Positions 32,929-44,200 of a stretch of 64,000 nucleotides of DNA are shown here, piece by piece. Source of the DNA: Cephalotus follicularis (Eukaryota; Streptophyta; Magnoliopsida; Oxalidales; Cephalotaceae); contig BDDD01005041.1 of the NCBI GenBank assembly GCA_001972305.1, positions 16,573 to 80,572 on the forward strand, in the 5' to 3' direction. Each line of letters begins with the position of its first letter. The first letter of the stretch is position 1. The notes beneath the pieces were generated by a model, which searched no databases, was not told the origin of the DNA, and worked only from the letters and a program-made list of their open reading frames with translations. A program made the position numbers and the translations under genes.

Positions 32929-34065
32929 TGTTGATATTTATGTCTCAATCCGAATTTTAATGATAACATATTTTTATCTAACATCGTTTCTTTTTGTGCA
33001 AGGAAAGTTAAAAATTGCAAAAGAAAACAAGAAAGTGCAGAAACAAGGCAAAGCTTCGACGGTCTAATGAGAATTGTTAACGCTTAAGGAAACCTACGAA
33101 GGTTATGAGCAAAGCGTCAACATTTGAACGTTTTTAAGCTAAAGAAGAAATTGCTCAAAGAGTCGACGGTCAGAGGAAAGCGTCAGCGCTTAAGACCAAG
33201 GCGCCAACGCTTAAGGAGCACATATCAGCGCTTTATTCCAGAGACTGATAAAATCCTTTGATTGACTCAAAGCGTCGACACTCTGGAGAAACTGTCAGCG
33301 CTTTTAGGCAACCCGTTGACAGCAATTGCAAAGCTTCAGCGGTTTAAGCAGAGAATTTCAAATTCAAACTCACAACGGTCACCTAAGCGTCGCGCTTAGA
33401 ATAATACCGTCAATGCTTGGCGTGCGGGAAGCAATTACTGGACTACTTTTTCAACGCCGTTTTTAACACAACAAGTCCCAAGGGAACTCCAACGGCTCTA
33501 TTACTTCTCCAACGGCTACAAATTGAAGTAAACTATAAATAGAGGCCAAGAACAAGATCAAAGAATAAGGAACAACATCAAGAGCAACTTACAACAATCA
33601 AGTTCATATCAAAGCTATTTTCAAGTGCCTTATTGTATATATTGTGAACATATTTGAGAGCTATCATTTGCGATTTTATTTAGCTATATTCAACTTTTGA
33701 GAGGTTATTTCAAACACAAAAACATCATTGTAATCTTTTGATTGTAATAAGGGAGTGAACCCAAAAATTGTAAGTGATTGAGGTCAATCACCAAGAAGTG
33801 TAAAGGTACGCCGAATATCTCCTGAAAATATGTTCGGAAGATAGTGAAAACTCAAGGAGGTCCTTGGGAAAAATGGATGTAGGCAAGAGATTGGCCGAAC
33901 CACTATAAAATATGTGTTTCCGTTGTCTAACTCTCTCTCTCTCTTTGCTTAAATTGTTTGATTGTTCTTGTGTGCTTGTTTTCTTTTCATAATTTAATTT
34001 GATTTTCTGAAAAAAATTCAATAAGATTTTTAATACTACAATTCATTGCCCTTGTAGTATTTTCA
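32929..34065 (+). mobile_element. 3' LTR of element X
   Basis: It starts TGTTGATATT after a polypurine tract and ends GTATTTTCA before the AGACT duplication. It carries GCGTCAGCGCTT and AAAGCGTCGACACT words between 33050 and 33420. Confidence 0.92.
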
Positions 34066-35039
34066 AGACTTATGACTCTTAGAGGGGCTAAGTGACTAAT
34101 CCTTGAGCTGAGTGCCATCTTGAAAAGGTGGGATTAGATGTCTCATTCTAGAGTTAAGAGCCATCATGAAAAGGTGGGATTTGAGACTCATGTTGAGCCA
34201 TGGTATTCTACTGATTGTTATGATATGACCTGTATGGATTTGTAACTAGTTGAGTACCTATAGATTTACTTATAGGTGACTAGTTCTAGTTGGATCTATC
34301 ACCTTACAGTAGGCAACTGGATGTTCTAAACCTAGAGCTGAGTGCTACCCTGAAAAGGTGGGTTTAGATTTATGAATATTGATTGCTTGGTTGACTACTT
34401 ATATATACTGGTATGAGACAGTGTATATATCTAGCTAATCATCTGATCGTCTGATAGCTATATGGATATGAGTGTATGCTTAGGTTAGTGGTCTATATAT
34501 ATGCTGGTGTAGGACGATGATATATATGGACTCGTTAATCACAAATGTTCATGCATTATGACATGACATGCATTAATAGCTGTGATACTTGTTCATATTA
34601 TATGAATAGGGGCTGTGTTTCTATGAGGCCTTTGGGCTGACCCATCCTTCGGGATGGGGCATCTTATGTGTTCAGGCACATTGGATCGGGAGCTAGTGAC
34701 AGTGGTAGTAGTCATGGTCACGAAGATCAGTGACGACATGGATACACGGATTATGGATCCATGGATATTCTATCTTATGGTTGTATCGTACAGATTGTAA
34801 AAGATGATATGGATTTGTATTGAACTGTAGGGATAATTATGGACATGTGATATGTATCGAAAATGTATGGTTTTAATGTTTAGGAATGTTGAATGGATGT
34901 ACGCATATGTATGAACATTTAAAGTATTTACGGTTTTTCACTGCATAGAGTAGGCTTTAACTAGTACCCAACTTATGGATTAAGTGATTGATCAGATGTT
35001 AGTGACATCATGGACCTTGTACGAGTTCAGGGTGTCACA

Positions 35040-36048
35040 ACAAGGGAATAAATACCTCATGTAGGTACCGATTCCAGAAACTTTCTTAAAAGCATAGTTT
35101 TTAGAGTTACATACCTTGAAGAAGGCCCGTTCAACACCGTTTATGACATGTACCTCCATGTATTACCGAACCATAGACGGTTTACGCTTACCAGCTCTAG
35201 AAGGCATAACTGCTGCTTCGGGTTGTTGCATCTGTTTTGAGACTTGATTTTTCAGGGTTGTTGTATCAGATTGTATTTCCTTATCTTCTTCTTCGTTGAA
35301 ATGGTGATCTACAGGATTGACGTTCTTGAATGGATTAAATTCCAAATCATCAGGAGGTTGGGTAAAGTTATTATTGTATGCAACTAGGTATGACATGGTT
35401 GACGATATTTCCTCATCTGACGCAAAAAAGGGAATGTTCAAATTAGTTAACAGTTGGGCCTCCAGACGTTGTCTTTTTTCTTCCAAGGCATCATTTGAGC
35501 GTGAGCCTAAGATAGAGTCTCTGTTTGACATGGTGACGTTGATTTGAATGTGTAATTGACAAAATAAAATATAAATTCTACTAAAGTTACTAAGCTAAAG
35601 AGTAGAGAGAGTAGGAGAAAGTAGAGAGAGTTACAATGGAGGAGTGGATTCTGAGGATGAATGTAAATGAGAGGCCATTTATAGGAGTTGGTTACATATG
35701 TAATGACAAAAATGCCCTTAAAATTAGCCGTTTTCTAGTAGTTGAAGGGACGAATTTGTCAAATCCACTAAAAACAAAAAAAATTGCAAAGAAAGTTAAA
35801 ACGACTAGTTTTTCTGAAAAAACTAGTTGTTTGATGTTTCATACCTTGCCGAACTAGTGCTCGTCGACACCAGTCCAACAAGAATCGAGGTCATGAGCAT
35901 GGATCGTATCAGGCGACCATCGACGGTCCTCTCAGTTTGACCCAGATAGGACCGCTGGACAGCACTTTTATTTGCGGTTCGGTGGCCCAGACCGCAAATA
36001 TTGGCGTTGTCCGGTCCTAAATGCCGGACCGGACCGTGCCCAACTCTA
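35040..36048 (-). mobile_element. hAT-like transposon end fragment
   Basis: Read from 36048 leftward, the minus strand begins TAGAGTTGGGCACGGTCCGG, a typical hAT terminal sequence rich in CCGG words. A leader with TA- and CT-rich tracts follows, then an ORF at 35531-35163. The rest of the element is missing where the W LTR begins at 35039. Confidence 0.6.
35163..35531 (-). pseudogene. N-terminal ORF of the hAT-like element
   Basis: A 122-codon ORF starts MSNRDSILGSRSNDALEEKR. It is helical and acidic, with an NEEEDKEIQSD stretch, and ends RAGKRKPSMVR. It starts about 520 bp inside the terminal repeat. I do not recognise a catalytic domain. It may be the first exon of the transposase, with the remaining exons lost at the W junction, or an accessory ORF. 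Confidence 0.45.
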
Positions 36049-36871
36049 AGATGGAAAAATATGTGGTGTTGACTTAACATTAAGAGTGTTGACATGATAA
36101 TGACATGCACTTACTATTGGTCAAATTTTCATATGTTGACCACCATGTTAGCATCATATCATATTCGCTAATGTCACATCAGCATTGTCAGTGTCATGTC
36201 AACACTATCAAATTTTGTGATTTGCTGAATGTTGAAATTAATTCAATTTTATAAGTTTAGGTCCTTATTTAATTGATCCAAATTTTAAGTTCACAAGACA
36301 ATTGATACTTTTGGGCAACAAAACAGTTTTTTCATTTGATGAAACATATAATCTTTCTTTCCCTAAACACTAAAAATAGTAATAAGTATAAATACATATA
36401 ATTTTCTTTTATTCACATGTTTGTATAAACAACATATGAACATTGACTATTTACCATGATAAGAGTATCGGTAATTTATCTTTAGTTAAAATTTTGTTAA
36501 CTCAAAGGAAAAGATAAAGATAAAAAAGGCAAAATAATTAAAATATTATCAAATTTAGTTGGTAGGAAAATATTACAAATATAATTTATATATCATGCAA
36601 ATTTCGCATGAATAACATTTAACCCATGCCAAATGACGAAAAAGAATGGTGATGCATTTTCTACTGGCCGAAAATTTAAGAGGGAGAAATTGAAGGGTAA
36701 AAGGATTATGACAAAATCTCTTCAACGTAATAGAAGTGAAAAAAGAAAAAGCATTGGCCCAGGACAAAGCTCATCTTTCTTGTTCGTAGATCCAAACGTG
36801 TAGAATGAGTTTGGGATTTGAGCTTTAGAGATCTAAGCCTAATCACTTATCAATCATGGCTTTACTAGTAT
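36049..36871. other. intergenic DNA with MITE-like repeat
   Basis: No gene is seen. The first 260 bp (36055-36310), with 'gacatgataatgacatgca' and 'ttttataagtttaggtcc', are related in inverse orientation to 49230-49490. They are probably a non-autonomous DNA element. The rest is AT-rich, unique-looking sequence. Confidence 0.5.
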
Positions 36872-36923
36872 TGTGACATCTGCGTCTATGTAGTCTGTGT
36901 CTGTGAACCTACGTGGCCTTCTG

Positions 36924-37040
36924 TGTGACACCCCGTGTCACTTTTACGAGGTCGATGTGCATGACGTAAGCATAGTATTATTTTTTATTGTTATTATTGT
37001 TATTATAATAATAATACTATTATATATATATATAATTATA

Positions 37041-37086
<46 letters not shown>

Positions 37087-40000
37087 AGAGGTCTGGCGTA
37101 TCTAGAAGGCGCTAGACGCGCCAGACAAAATGAAAAGAAGAAAGGGGCTCGGGCGCATAGCTCCCGAGAATGAAGAAATGATACACGGGCGCTAAGCGCC
37201 CGTGTGAGAGAGAAGACGCGAGACAGAGAGAGATAGCGCGCGAGAGAGGGAGAGAATGGGATAGTGACGCTGGGCGAGGCCAGGAAGGACGACGGACGAC
37301 GAGCTTCCACTGCTAGGTATCCTCCTTCTTCCTCTTTCTTCTCCTTTCTTCCGTTTTCTTTCACCCCGTGGCCACTGCCGCTGCTATCCAGCCGCCGATA
37401 TTGCTTCCGGTGGGGATGGTCTTCATCGTGGGGATCACCTACACCCATTTCGACGGTGGCTTTTGCGTCATTTGACCGGAATCGACCGGATTCTAGGCGC
37501 TGAGTCAACTCAGTCGCCCTGCCGCCTGTGACGCCATGTTTGGCGCCGATTCCCAGTGAGTCTCGGCCACCAATGAGTAGCCTGGACGCTGTGGAGGCTA
37601 GTTGTGGCGTGACCAGTGCAATGGCGACTAGGCCAGAGCTCCGGCGCGGCGAAAGCCGCCAAGTCTGACCGAGTTTCGGGCGGAGATGTGTAGGCCTGGT
37701 TGTTTTGTGACTTATTTGTGAAATGACTATAATTGTTGGATGATCGGCGGTTGACTCAGTGAGTCAAACTCATTGCCGGTGGTGGCTGCCCGTTCCCGGA
37801 AGAGTCACAGTGAGTTTCGAGCAGTAATGTGTTGATCAACGGTTGTGGGGGCTCGGTTTTGGGTGTCGCCAAAACTTCGGCAAGTTGGCCAGAGTTTCGA
37901 TTACGACAAATTATGTTTCCTATGAGTACGTCGTAGCGATACGTGTTGTATATGCAGTGTGAAGAAAATGACAAATGATAAAGTGGATTTCCAAACGATG
38001 GCGACCCACAATTTTTCGGTAAGTCGCAATTCACTTTCTTTTTCCTGTGCAAAGTTGTTTATTAAGCTATTGGTGATGAATTGTGAGTAGCATGAATGAT
38101 GGTAGTAAGATATGTATTAATAAGTTTGTAATAACTAATGTGTTGGGAACTAGGAGTGAAACCGAGTTAGTGGAACTAAACAACTCTTATATGTGCATGT
38201 AAGTGGTGTAGTGATAGTAATAGTGGATGCCTTGAAATGAGTAAAGAGTATCTATAAGTAAATTGGTAAATGTATCTAAGGGGGCTAATTATGTGATAAT
38301 GTGGGTGATGGAATCAATTATGATGTTATAATGTGGGTGATGGAATGAATAATAAGTTATAAGTGTTAAGATTTGCAGAGGATCGGGTACAGATGGCTCC
38401 TTAATGCATATAACGGTTCATACGTGCATTTCTTGCATCGCATGTGTATAAGCATAAGAGTTGCGATTAACGAGACATTATGCGATGGCATTGTATATGG
38501 AGATCCGATAGTTGATTCAAAGCTTAAAGGGGTTAGTCCGTGGTAGTAATCGACATTGATATTGTGAGTAGAACATCTCCTTCCCTTATCTTATTATTCA
38601 TGAAATTCTTTGATGATGAATATGTATACTTATTTGTTATTTTTACGTTTGTGATTCATTTGACTTGTTGATAGCCCTTGTTATATGATGATTCCATTAT
38701 TGTTTCGATTGAACCCTTTATTGGTATTCGATTGAATGTTCATATTGTTATGACTTGTTAATAGTTGATTTGAAATCGATTCCTTAATCGTTTGCTTTGA
38801 GCGCTCTATTGGTATTCCAATTGAACATTCATATTGATATGACACGTTGATTGATTGTATACCCACCTTGTCTCCTTGCTATTATATCAGCATTGGCTCC
38901 TGTGGACATATATGTTTTTGTTGCTGTTGTATATCTGTTTGGCTCCTACGGAGATGTATTTTGTTGCTATTGCTATTATATTCTTTCCATTTCCGTATCG
39001 TTATAGTTGAACCTTATTATGGGTATCTTTGGAAAATCTTTATCCATTTCGAGAGATCGTTGTTGTGAGAACTATGTGTTTTTGAGTGGGAGATTCTCTT
39101 CCCTTACTCTCATTGTACTTGTTCTTTGATGATTTTTGTGCTATTTCGTGGTTCTATTTTGAGATGGCTCTTGATAACCGGAATTGTTGATTTGTATTGA
39201 TTCCCGTATTCGATATGTTGATTCATTGTGATATTCACTTCATCATTGTTTGAGAGTCATATCATTCCATATGTGCCCTATTGCCTTGAGATTGTGATAT
39301 TGGTTAGGATTTGTATCCCGGTAGTCTTCTGTTGTTATATTCATCATTGTGATATGATTCTGAGCGGTATATGCTCGATGTTCTAGGTGACTTGGTCACC
39401 TTCTCACATTTGTGATATCGTGACTTGTTATATCGTTATACTATGATATACTCTGATGCTGGGTACCGGGTTCTCTGATATGTATTACCGGTCCAAGGAG
39501 AGGTATATGTTCGACGCTCAACTCTACTTACCAGGCCCATTGGTCTATGATGGGGTGTTATGTGAAAACTGCCCCCGGGTTCCATAGCTGGATCTGCGGC
39601 ATACTATTGTCTATGATGGTATGCTGAGTGTGAGTGCAGCAGAGTTGCTCCATTATCCTCCTATTTGACTGTGTTTGGTTGCTGATATATATATTGCACG
39701 CGAGTCCCTCGGATGAGGTTGAGTTTGCGTGCGGGTTTTCTCAGCGAGGGCTAGGGTCCGTGCGGTATATGCCAGCCCCTCGTGCGAGGTTTGGATGTTA
39801 TGCTTACCATAGGCACTCTGCACCGGTGTATGATGGATGATGATCACATCCTGTAGCCTATTGGCCTATATTATTGCTACAGCGGTTATGTTATGACGCC
39901 ATGTGATTTGGCGGGGATATGATATGACGCCATGTGATTTGGTGGGGATATGAGACAGTGACATGATTGGTACCAGCATCCTCTTATATTTTGTTGTTTA

Positions 40001-41240
40001 TGATTCTTTGGGCACATATTACATTCTTGATGTTTGATATTTGATTTATGATCGTATCTTTGAGTTTGATATGCATATACTTGGATTTATTGTGACTCTC
40101 ATGCATTTGATTTCTGTCTTGACTTTGATATTCATTCAGTGGACTTCCTTGTTGAGTCACTGGCTATTTCATTGGAGTCTTGCTATTGTACCTTTCATGA
40201 TTTACTTCATCTTATTGATTCTTATGTTCAGTGCATAGTTGGCTTTGAGCATTCTTTTATGGAGCCTTGTTAATGTCTATGTTCATAATTGTGGAATTGA
40301 TTGTTGAGTATTGACTTGATCATTGAGATTGTTCTATGGATTCATATGTTAATTGTATTGTTGAGTTCAGGCGTTTCTTTTATGTATCGAGATCTCTTTC
40401 TCAGATTTCTTTTATACTTGTGATTCTCATTTACATCGCGGACTTCATTGTATTTTGGATTTCGTTTACACATCGAGAATCTCGATATCCCTTTGTAGTC
40501 TCGATATTCTTATGGATCTTGATTTCTTTTGAGATTCCTTGATTTCTTTTCTTGTCATGGATTTACTTTGTATTCTACTTTGAGCTTATATTATTTCTCA
40601 TTTTATTTGATACATAGTTATGGGAGATGTATTTGTTGTTTCTACTCACTTAATCATTTGGACTAACCCCCTCCTTTTTCTTTCCCTTCCAGATAGAGAC
40701 AAGATGATTGCTAGTTTGTTGCTGTAGATGTTTGACCACGGAGGCAGGGTATGCTACCACGATTTCGACACATGCATATTATCACGACATCAACATTTAA
40801 TTAAGCATTTACTTATGTTTTTATAAAAAAAATGTTTGCTTTTATGGTTTTGCTTTTAAAAGGCCGAGCCCTATATATTTATGCTTCTTGCTTTGATGAT
40901 ATGGTTGAGGCTGAGTCCAACCCATGTTCATTGTTTAAAAATTGTGGTTTGCTAAGGGTTGAGCCCACTTTATAAACTGTTGATTCTTCCTTCGGAAGTG
41001 TGTTTTTATAAATTGTGTTTTTCTTTACAGGGGGCATAGTCCGATAAACGGATGATACATGCCCGATTTTCGTAAAAATTTAAGAGTTAGAAAAATTTTC
41101 AAGTTTTTAGAAAGCTTAACTTATCTTTGATGAAATTGTTTTTAAACAAATTTCAGGTTTCAAGATATCACGTGGTGGTTTTCGAAAGGAGGCTTACCAC
41201 GTGATTGTCGCATCCGTCTCGGTAGGAAACGGGTACGACA
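36924..41240 (+). mobile_element. solo LTR of family U in LTR V, TSD TTCTG
   Basis: A 4,317 bp block begins TGTGACACCCCGTG and ends GGGTACGACA, flanked by TTCTG at 36919-36923 and 41241-41245. Removing it restores the V LTR as seen in the inverted copy near 46710. It includes a TA repeat (37021-37080), GC-rich hairpin-like words (GCGCTAGACGCGCC, GGGCGCTAAGCGCCC), an imperfect 95 bp duplication near 38690-38850 and a 31 bp duplication near 39890-39950. Its last 600 bp resemble the V LTR, so U and V are related families. No coding potential was found. Confidence 0.8.
37021..37082. repeat. TA microsatellite
   Basis: About 60 bp of nearly pure TA repeat near the start of LTR U. Confidence 0.95.
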
Positions 41241-41245
41241 TTCTG

Positions 41246-44200
41246 TCTGTCTGTTTAGCGGTTAGGCTATTTTCTGGCATTCATGACATATGCATCACGG
41301 TATTAATAAAGTTTTATCGGTGTAATTTTATTCTGGCAGTTTATCTGCATAACAAATAAATGTTTCCATACTTTAAATTTAAATGATGTTTTATTAAAAT
41401 TGTTGATAAATTTGGGAAAATAAGCCAAGTGGTATGTCCTAAACATCCAATTTTTGTTCGTATCGGTTAAATTCTAGACATAAACCCAGCCCGTTATGGT
41501 TGGGTACATATATATTGAGTTCTCTCTCTCTCTCTCTCTCTTTATTTTGGCTTTTCTCTCTCTTTCTCTCTCTCTCTCTTTCCCCGTCCCTCTCTCATTC
41601 TCTCCCATTTTCTCTCTCTCTACTCCTGCCGTCGGCGTCACTGTCGAAGTGACACCGGTGAAGGCATCGGCATGACCGTTACGACCTTCTGAGTGCATCG
41701 AACCCCACCCCGGCGTCTGTGAACGGCCCCTGTGCATGCGACGAGCTCTTCTCTCTCCCTGCCTTTGTTTTGTGTCAAAACTTCATCTCCGGCGACAGTC
41801 ATGGCAAGGCAAGCCCAGATTCGGTATCCTGACGTCGAGGCGAGTCGAACCCGACCAGCCCCGACCCATGGTGATTCCGGTAGCGCAAATCAACGGCGAA
41901 GTCATCCGTGATCAAACGCACCCGTTTCGGCCAGATGCGGCGGTGCCGTGACCAACGTGCCTCAGATCTGTGATCCTCGACCTCCGGAGCACCAGATCCA
42001 GCCTTCCCCATTGCTGACTGACCACCGCGAGTGGCGGCGCGTGAGCGCATGCGCCGGCAGCCTCTGGCAGCGCGTTTCAGACGCGTCAAGCTTTCTGACT
42101 CCGTTTTCCGCGTTGGTGTGATCCGTTCTAGTTTCGCTCTGTGCTTCTGACTCCGTGTGCCATTCCGTCTATTTTCGGTAAACTCTGAACTCTATTCTAT
42201 TAATTCTGTTTTCTGTTGAATTCTGTATTTCCGTATCTGTTTCTGCGATATTAAGAACTTGACTTGTTTATATGATTCCAAATTAGATAACCTGGACAAC
42301 CACTTGGACTTGCTTTAATGATTTTGAAAGTGTGTTTAATTGGAGTTTAAACGATGTTTTTAATAATCATGTTTCGGCTGCTGTTAACCGTATTGATCGG
42401 TTATAGTTTTCTGACATCTGCATGCATTTCCTTGCATAAAGCATTTCACGTCTTAGTTCGTGTTTGAGTTATGCTTGATTGTCGAGTCTTGTCTGATATG
42501 TATATATTTGTCTGTTGTCTGTATAGCAGAGGATCCTGCTGTTGAGGTCGGCCATGGAGGCGACCAGTCGTGGGATTTGCTCGTCTGTTCTCTGAGTGGA
42601 ACGCCTTTCTGTAACCTTTTTATTCTGAAGTTCTTTTAAATGGTTTGAATGTTTGAATGTTTTAACTTATTTATTTCCGTATCTGAATGAACTTGGTTTT
42701 AGTTCATTTCTGAAATATGTTTAAGTTTTAATGCCTGATACATCCTTTTTAATGTTTTACAAATGCTCACATGATGATAGTCATAGTATGATGCTATTTT
42801 TGGTTATATCTGTATTTGATAAGAAAATGATTTATGTATCCGTTTAAAGTTTGTTTTGAGGAATTGAAGATTTTTTATTCTGAAATCTGGTAAATATGTT
42901 TTGATGTATGGTGATCTCGATATTGTATTGTTACCCATCTGATGCCCACGAAAGGCATTGTTTGCACGTATATGACTTTCTACTGATGTTTTCACACAAC
43001 GGTGTCAGTAGCACTATTTCTGCTAGACGTTCGACCCGACAGGACCTAGGCGTCAACCTTACCTAGTAGACCCATTGCATCTTTATATATTTATTCTGTT
43101 TAAACTCTGTCAACTATTACATATATCTGAGTATTCTGTTGATTTATCTATTAAGATAAAGATCTATTTTTCTGCTGACCCGGTTAAACTTATTTTATAA
43201 TATGTTTTATAAATCAGGTTTTGGACTTTGATCTGTTTCTCTGATATTTTGTTAAAGCTATTTTAACCTGTTTTAATAAATTATATTTCTGAAACTCTGT
43301 TTAAGTTTTTTTTTATACTTCTAATTGTATCATTTCGGCAAAAATATGATTTACTACGAGCAAAACTCAGTCCGAGTCTTTTGTTCCAACTCACTAGTCC
43401 TGTGGACTAACGTCCTCCTCTATTTTTGTTTTTAGTTCTGACAGATTAGTCTACTGAGTTCTGTCAGCTGAAGTCAGTCAAGCTGTTGAGGTGAGACCAC
43501 AAGGGTGTGCCTACCAGAGTCAACATATTCATATCATCCACGACATTAGCATTATTATTTTTGCATTACTTATGTTTTTAGATAAATGTTTTTATGGTTT
43601 TGTTTAGAAGGCTTGAGCCCTATTCATGTTTTAAGTTTTGATATTATGGTTGAGGCGGAACCTAACCCATGCATGTTTTCTACTTTTTTCTTGTGGTCTG
43701 CTGAGGGCTGATCCCACTTTATAAATTGTGAAATTCCTTCTACGGGAGTGTGGTTGCTGAGGGCTAAACTCATTTTAAAAAACTGTGTTTTTCTTTACAT
43801 GGGGCATAGTTCGATAAACGAATACTACATGCCCTCGTAAAAATTTAAGAGTTAGAATTATTTTCAACTTTTCAAAGAAACTTTTCTGTTTAAAAATGTA
43901 TTTATGAAACTTTGTTCTGCTGAACCTACGAGGTGAGTCTCTAATGGGAGGCTTGGCCTCGTAGTGGGCCGTCGCGCTCACTACGAGGCTAAGCCCGTTA
44001 TTAGAGACTCACATCGTATGTTCAACAGAACAGAATTTCATAAATACGTTTTTAAACAGAATGAATATACAAGGTTTAACTAAAAACCATTAAATAAACA
44101 GAAAAGTTTCCTCAAAAACTTGAAAATAATTATAACTCTTAAATTTTTAAGAAAATCGGGCATGTAGTATTTGTTTATCGGACTATGCCCCCTGTAAAGA

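Larger units (their letters stand above)
21311..34065 (+). mobile_element. Ty1/copia element X, SIRE-like, complete outline, TSD AGACT
   Basis: The bounds are LTRs of 1,069 and 1,137 bp and a perfect AGACT duplication (21306-21310 and 34066-34070). The order gag, protease, integrase, reverse transcriptase, RNase H is Ty1/copia. Long LTRs, an initiator-Met primer site, a coiled-coil gag extension, a third ORF after pol and several polypurine tracts before the 3' LTR are features of the SIRE/Maximus lineage. Gag-pol is broken by stops, two insertions (22994-23787 and 25474-28082) and a 218 bp tandem duplication. The third ORF is open. Confidence 0.9.
20362..35039 (+). mobile_element. LTR of family W, split by element X
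   Basis: The two pieces 20362-21310 and 34066-35039 join cleanly once element X (TSD AGACT) is removed. The sequence 'gaaaaggtgggattt' recurs on both sides. The right end reads GGGTGTCACA, like the GGGTGTTACA end of Z LTRs, and 'cccatccttcgggatggggc' also has a counterpart in Z2. The left end is missing where the CACTA remnant abuts. No internal region is seen, so this is a solo or truncated LTR. Degenerate GACGCT/AGCGTC words are dispersed at 20705-20970. Confidence 0.65.

Noticed and set aside
37020-37508. Minus-strand ORF of 162 codons
   Set aside because: It runs through the TA repeat and GC-rich hairpins of LTR U, with low-complexity Ser/Arg content and no homology that I recognise.
41799-42089. 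ORFs in the GC-rich part of the V LTR (both arms)
   Set aside because: They are not conserved between the two arms, which differ by indels, so they are chance frames.
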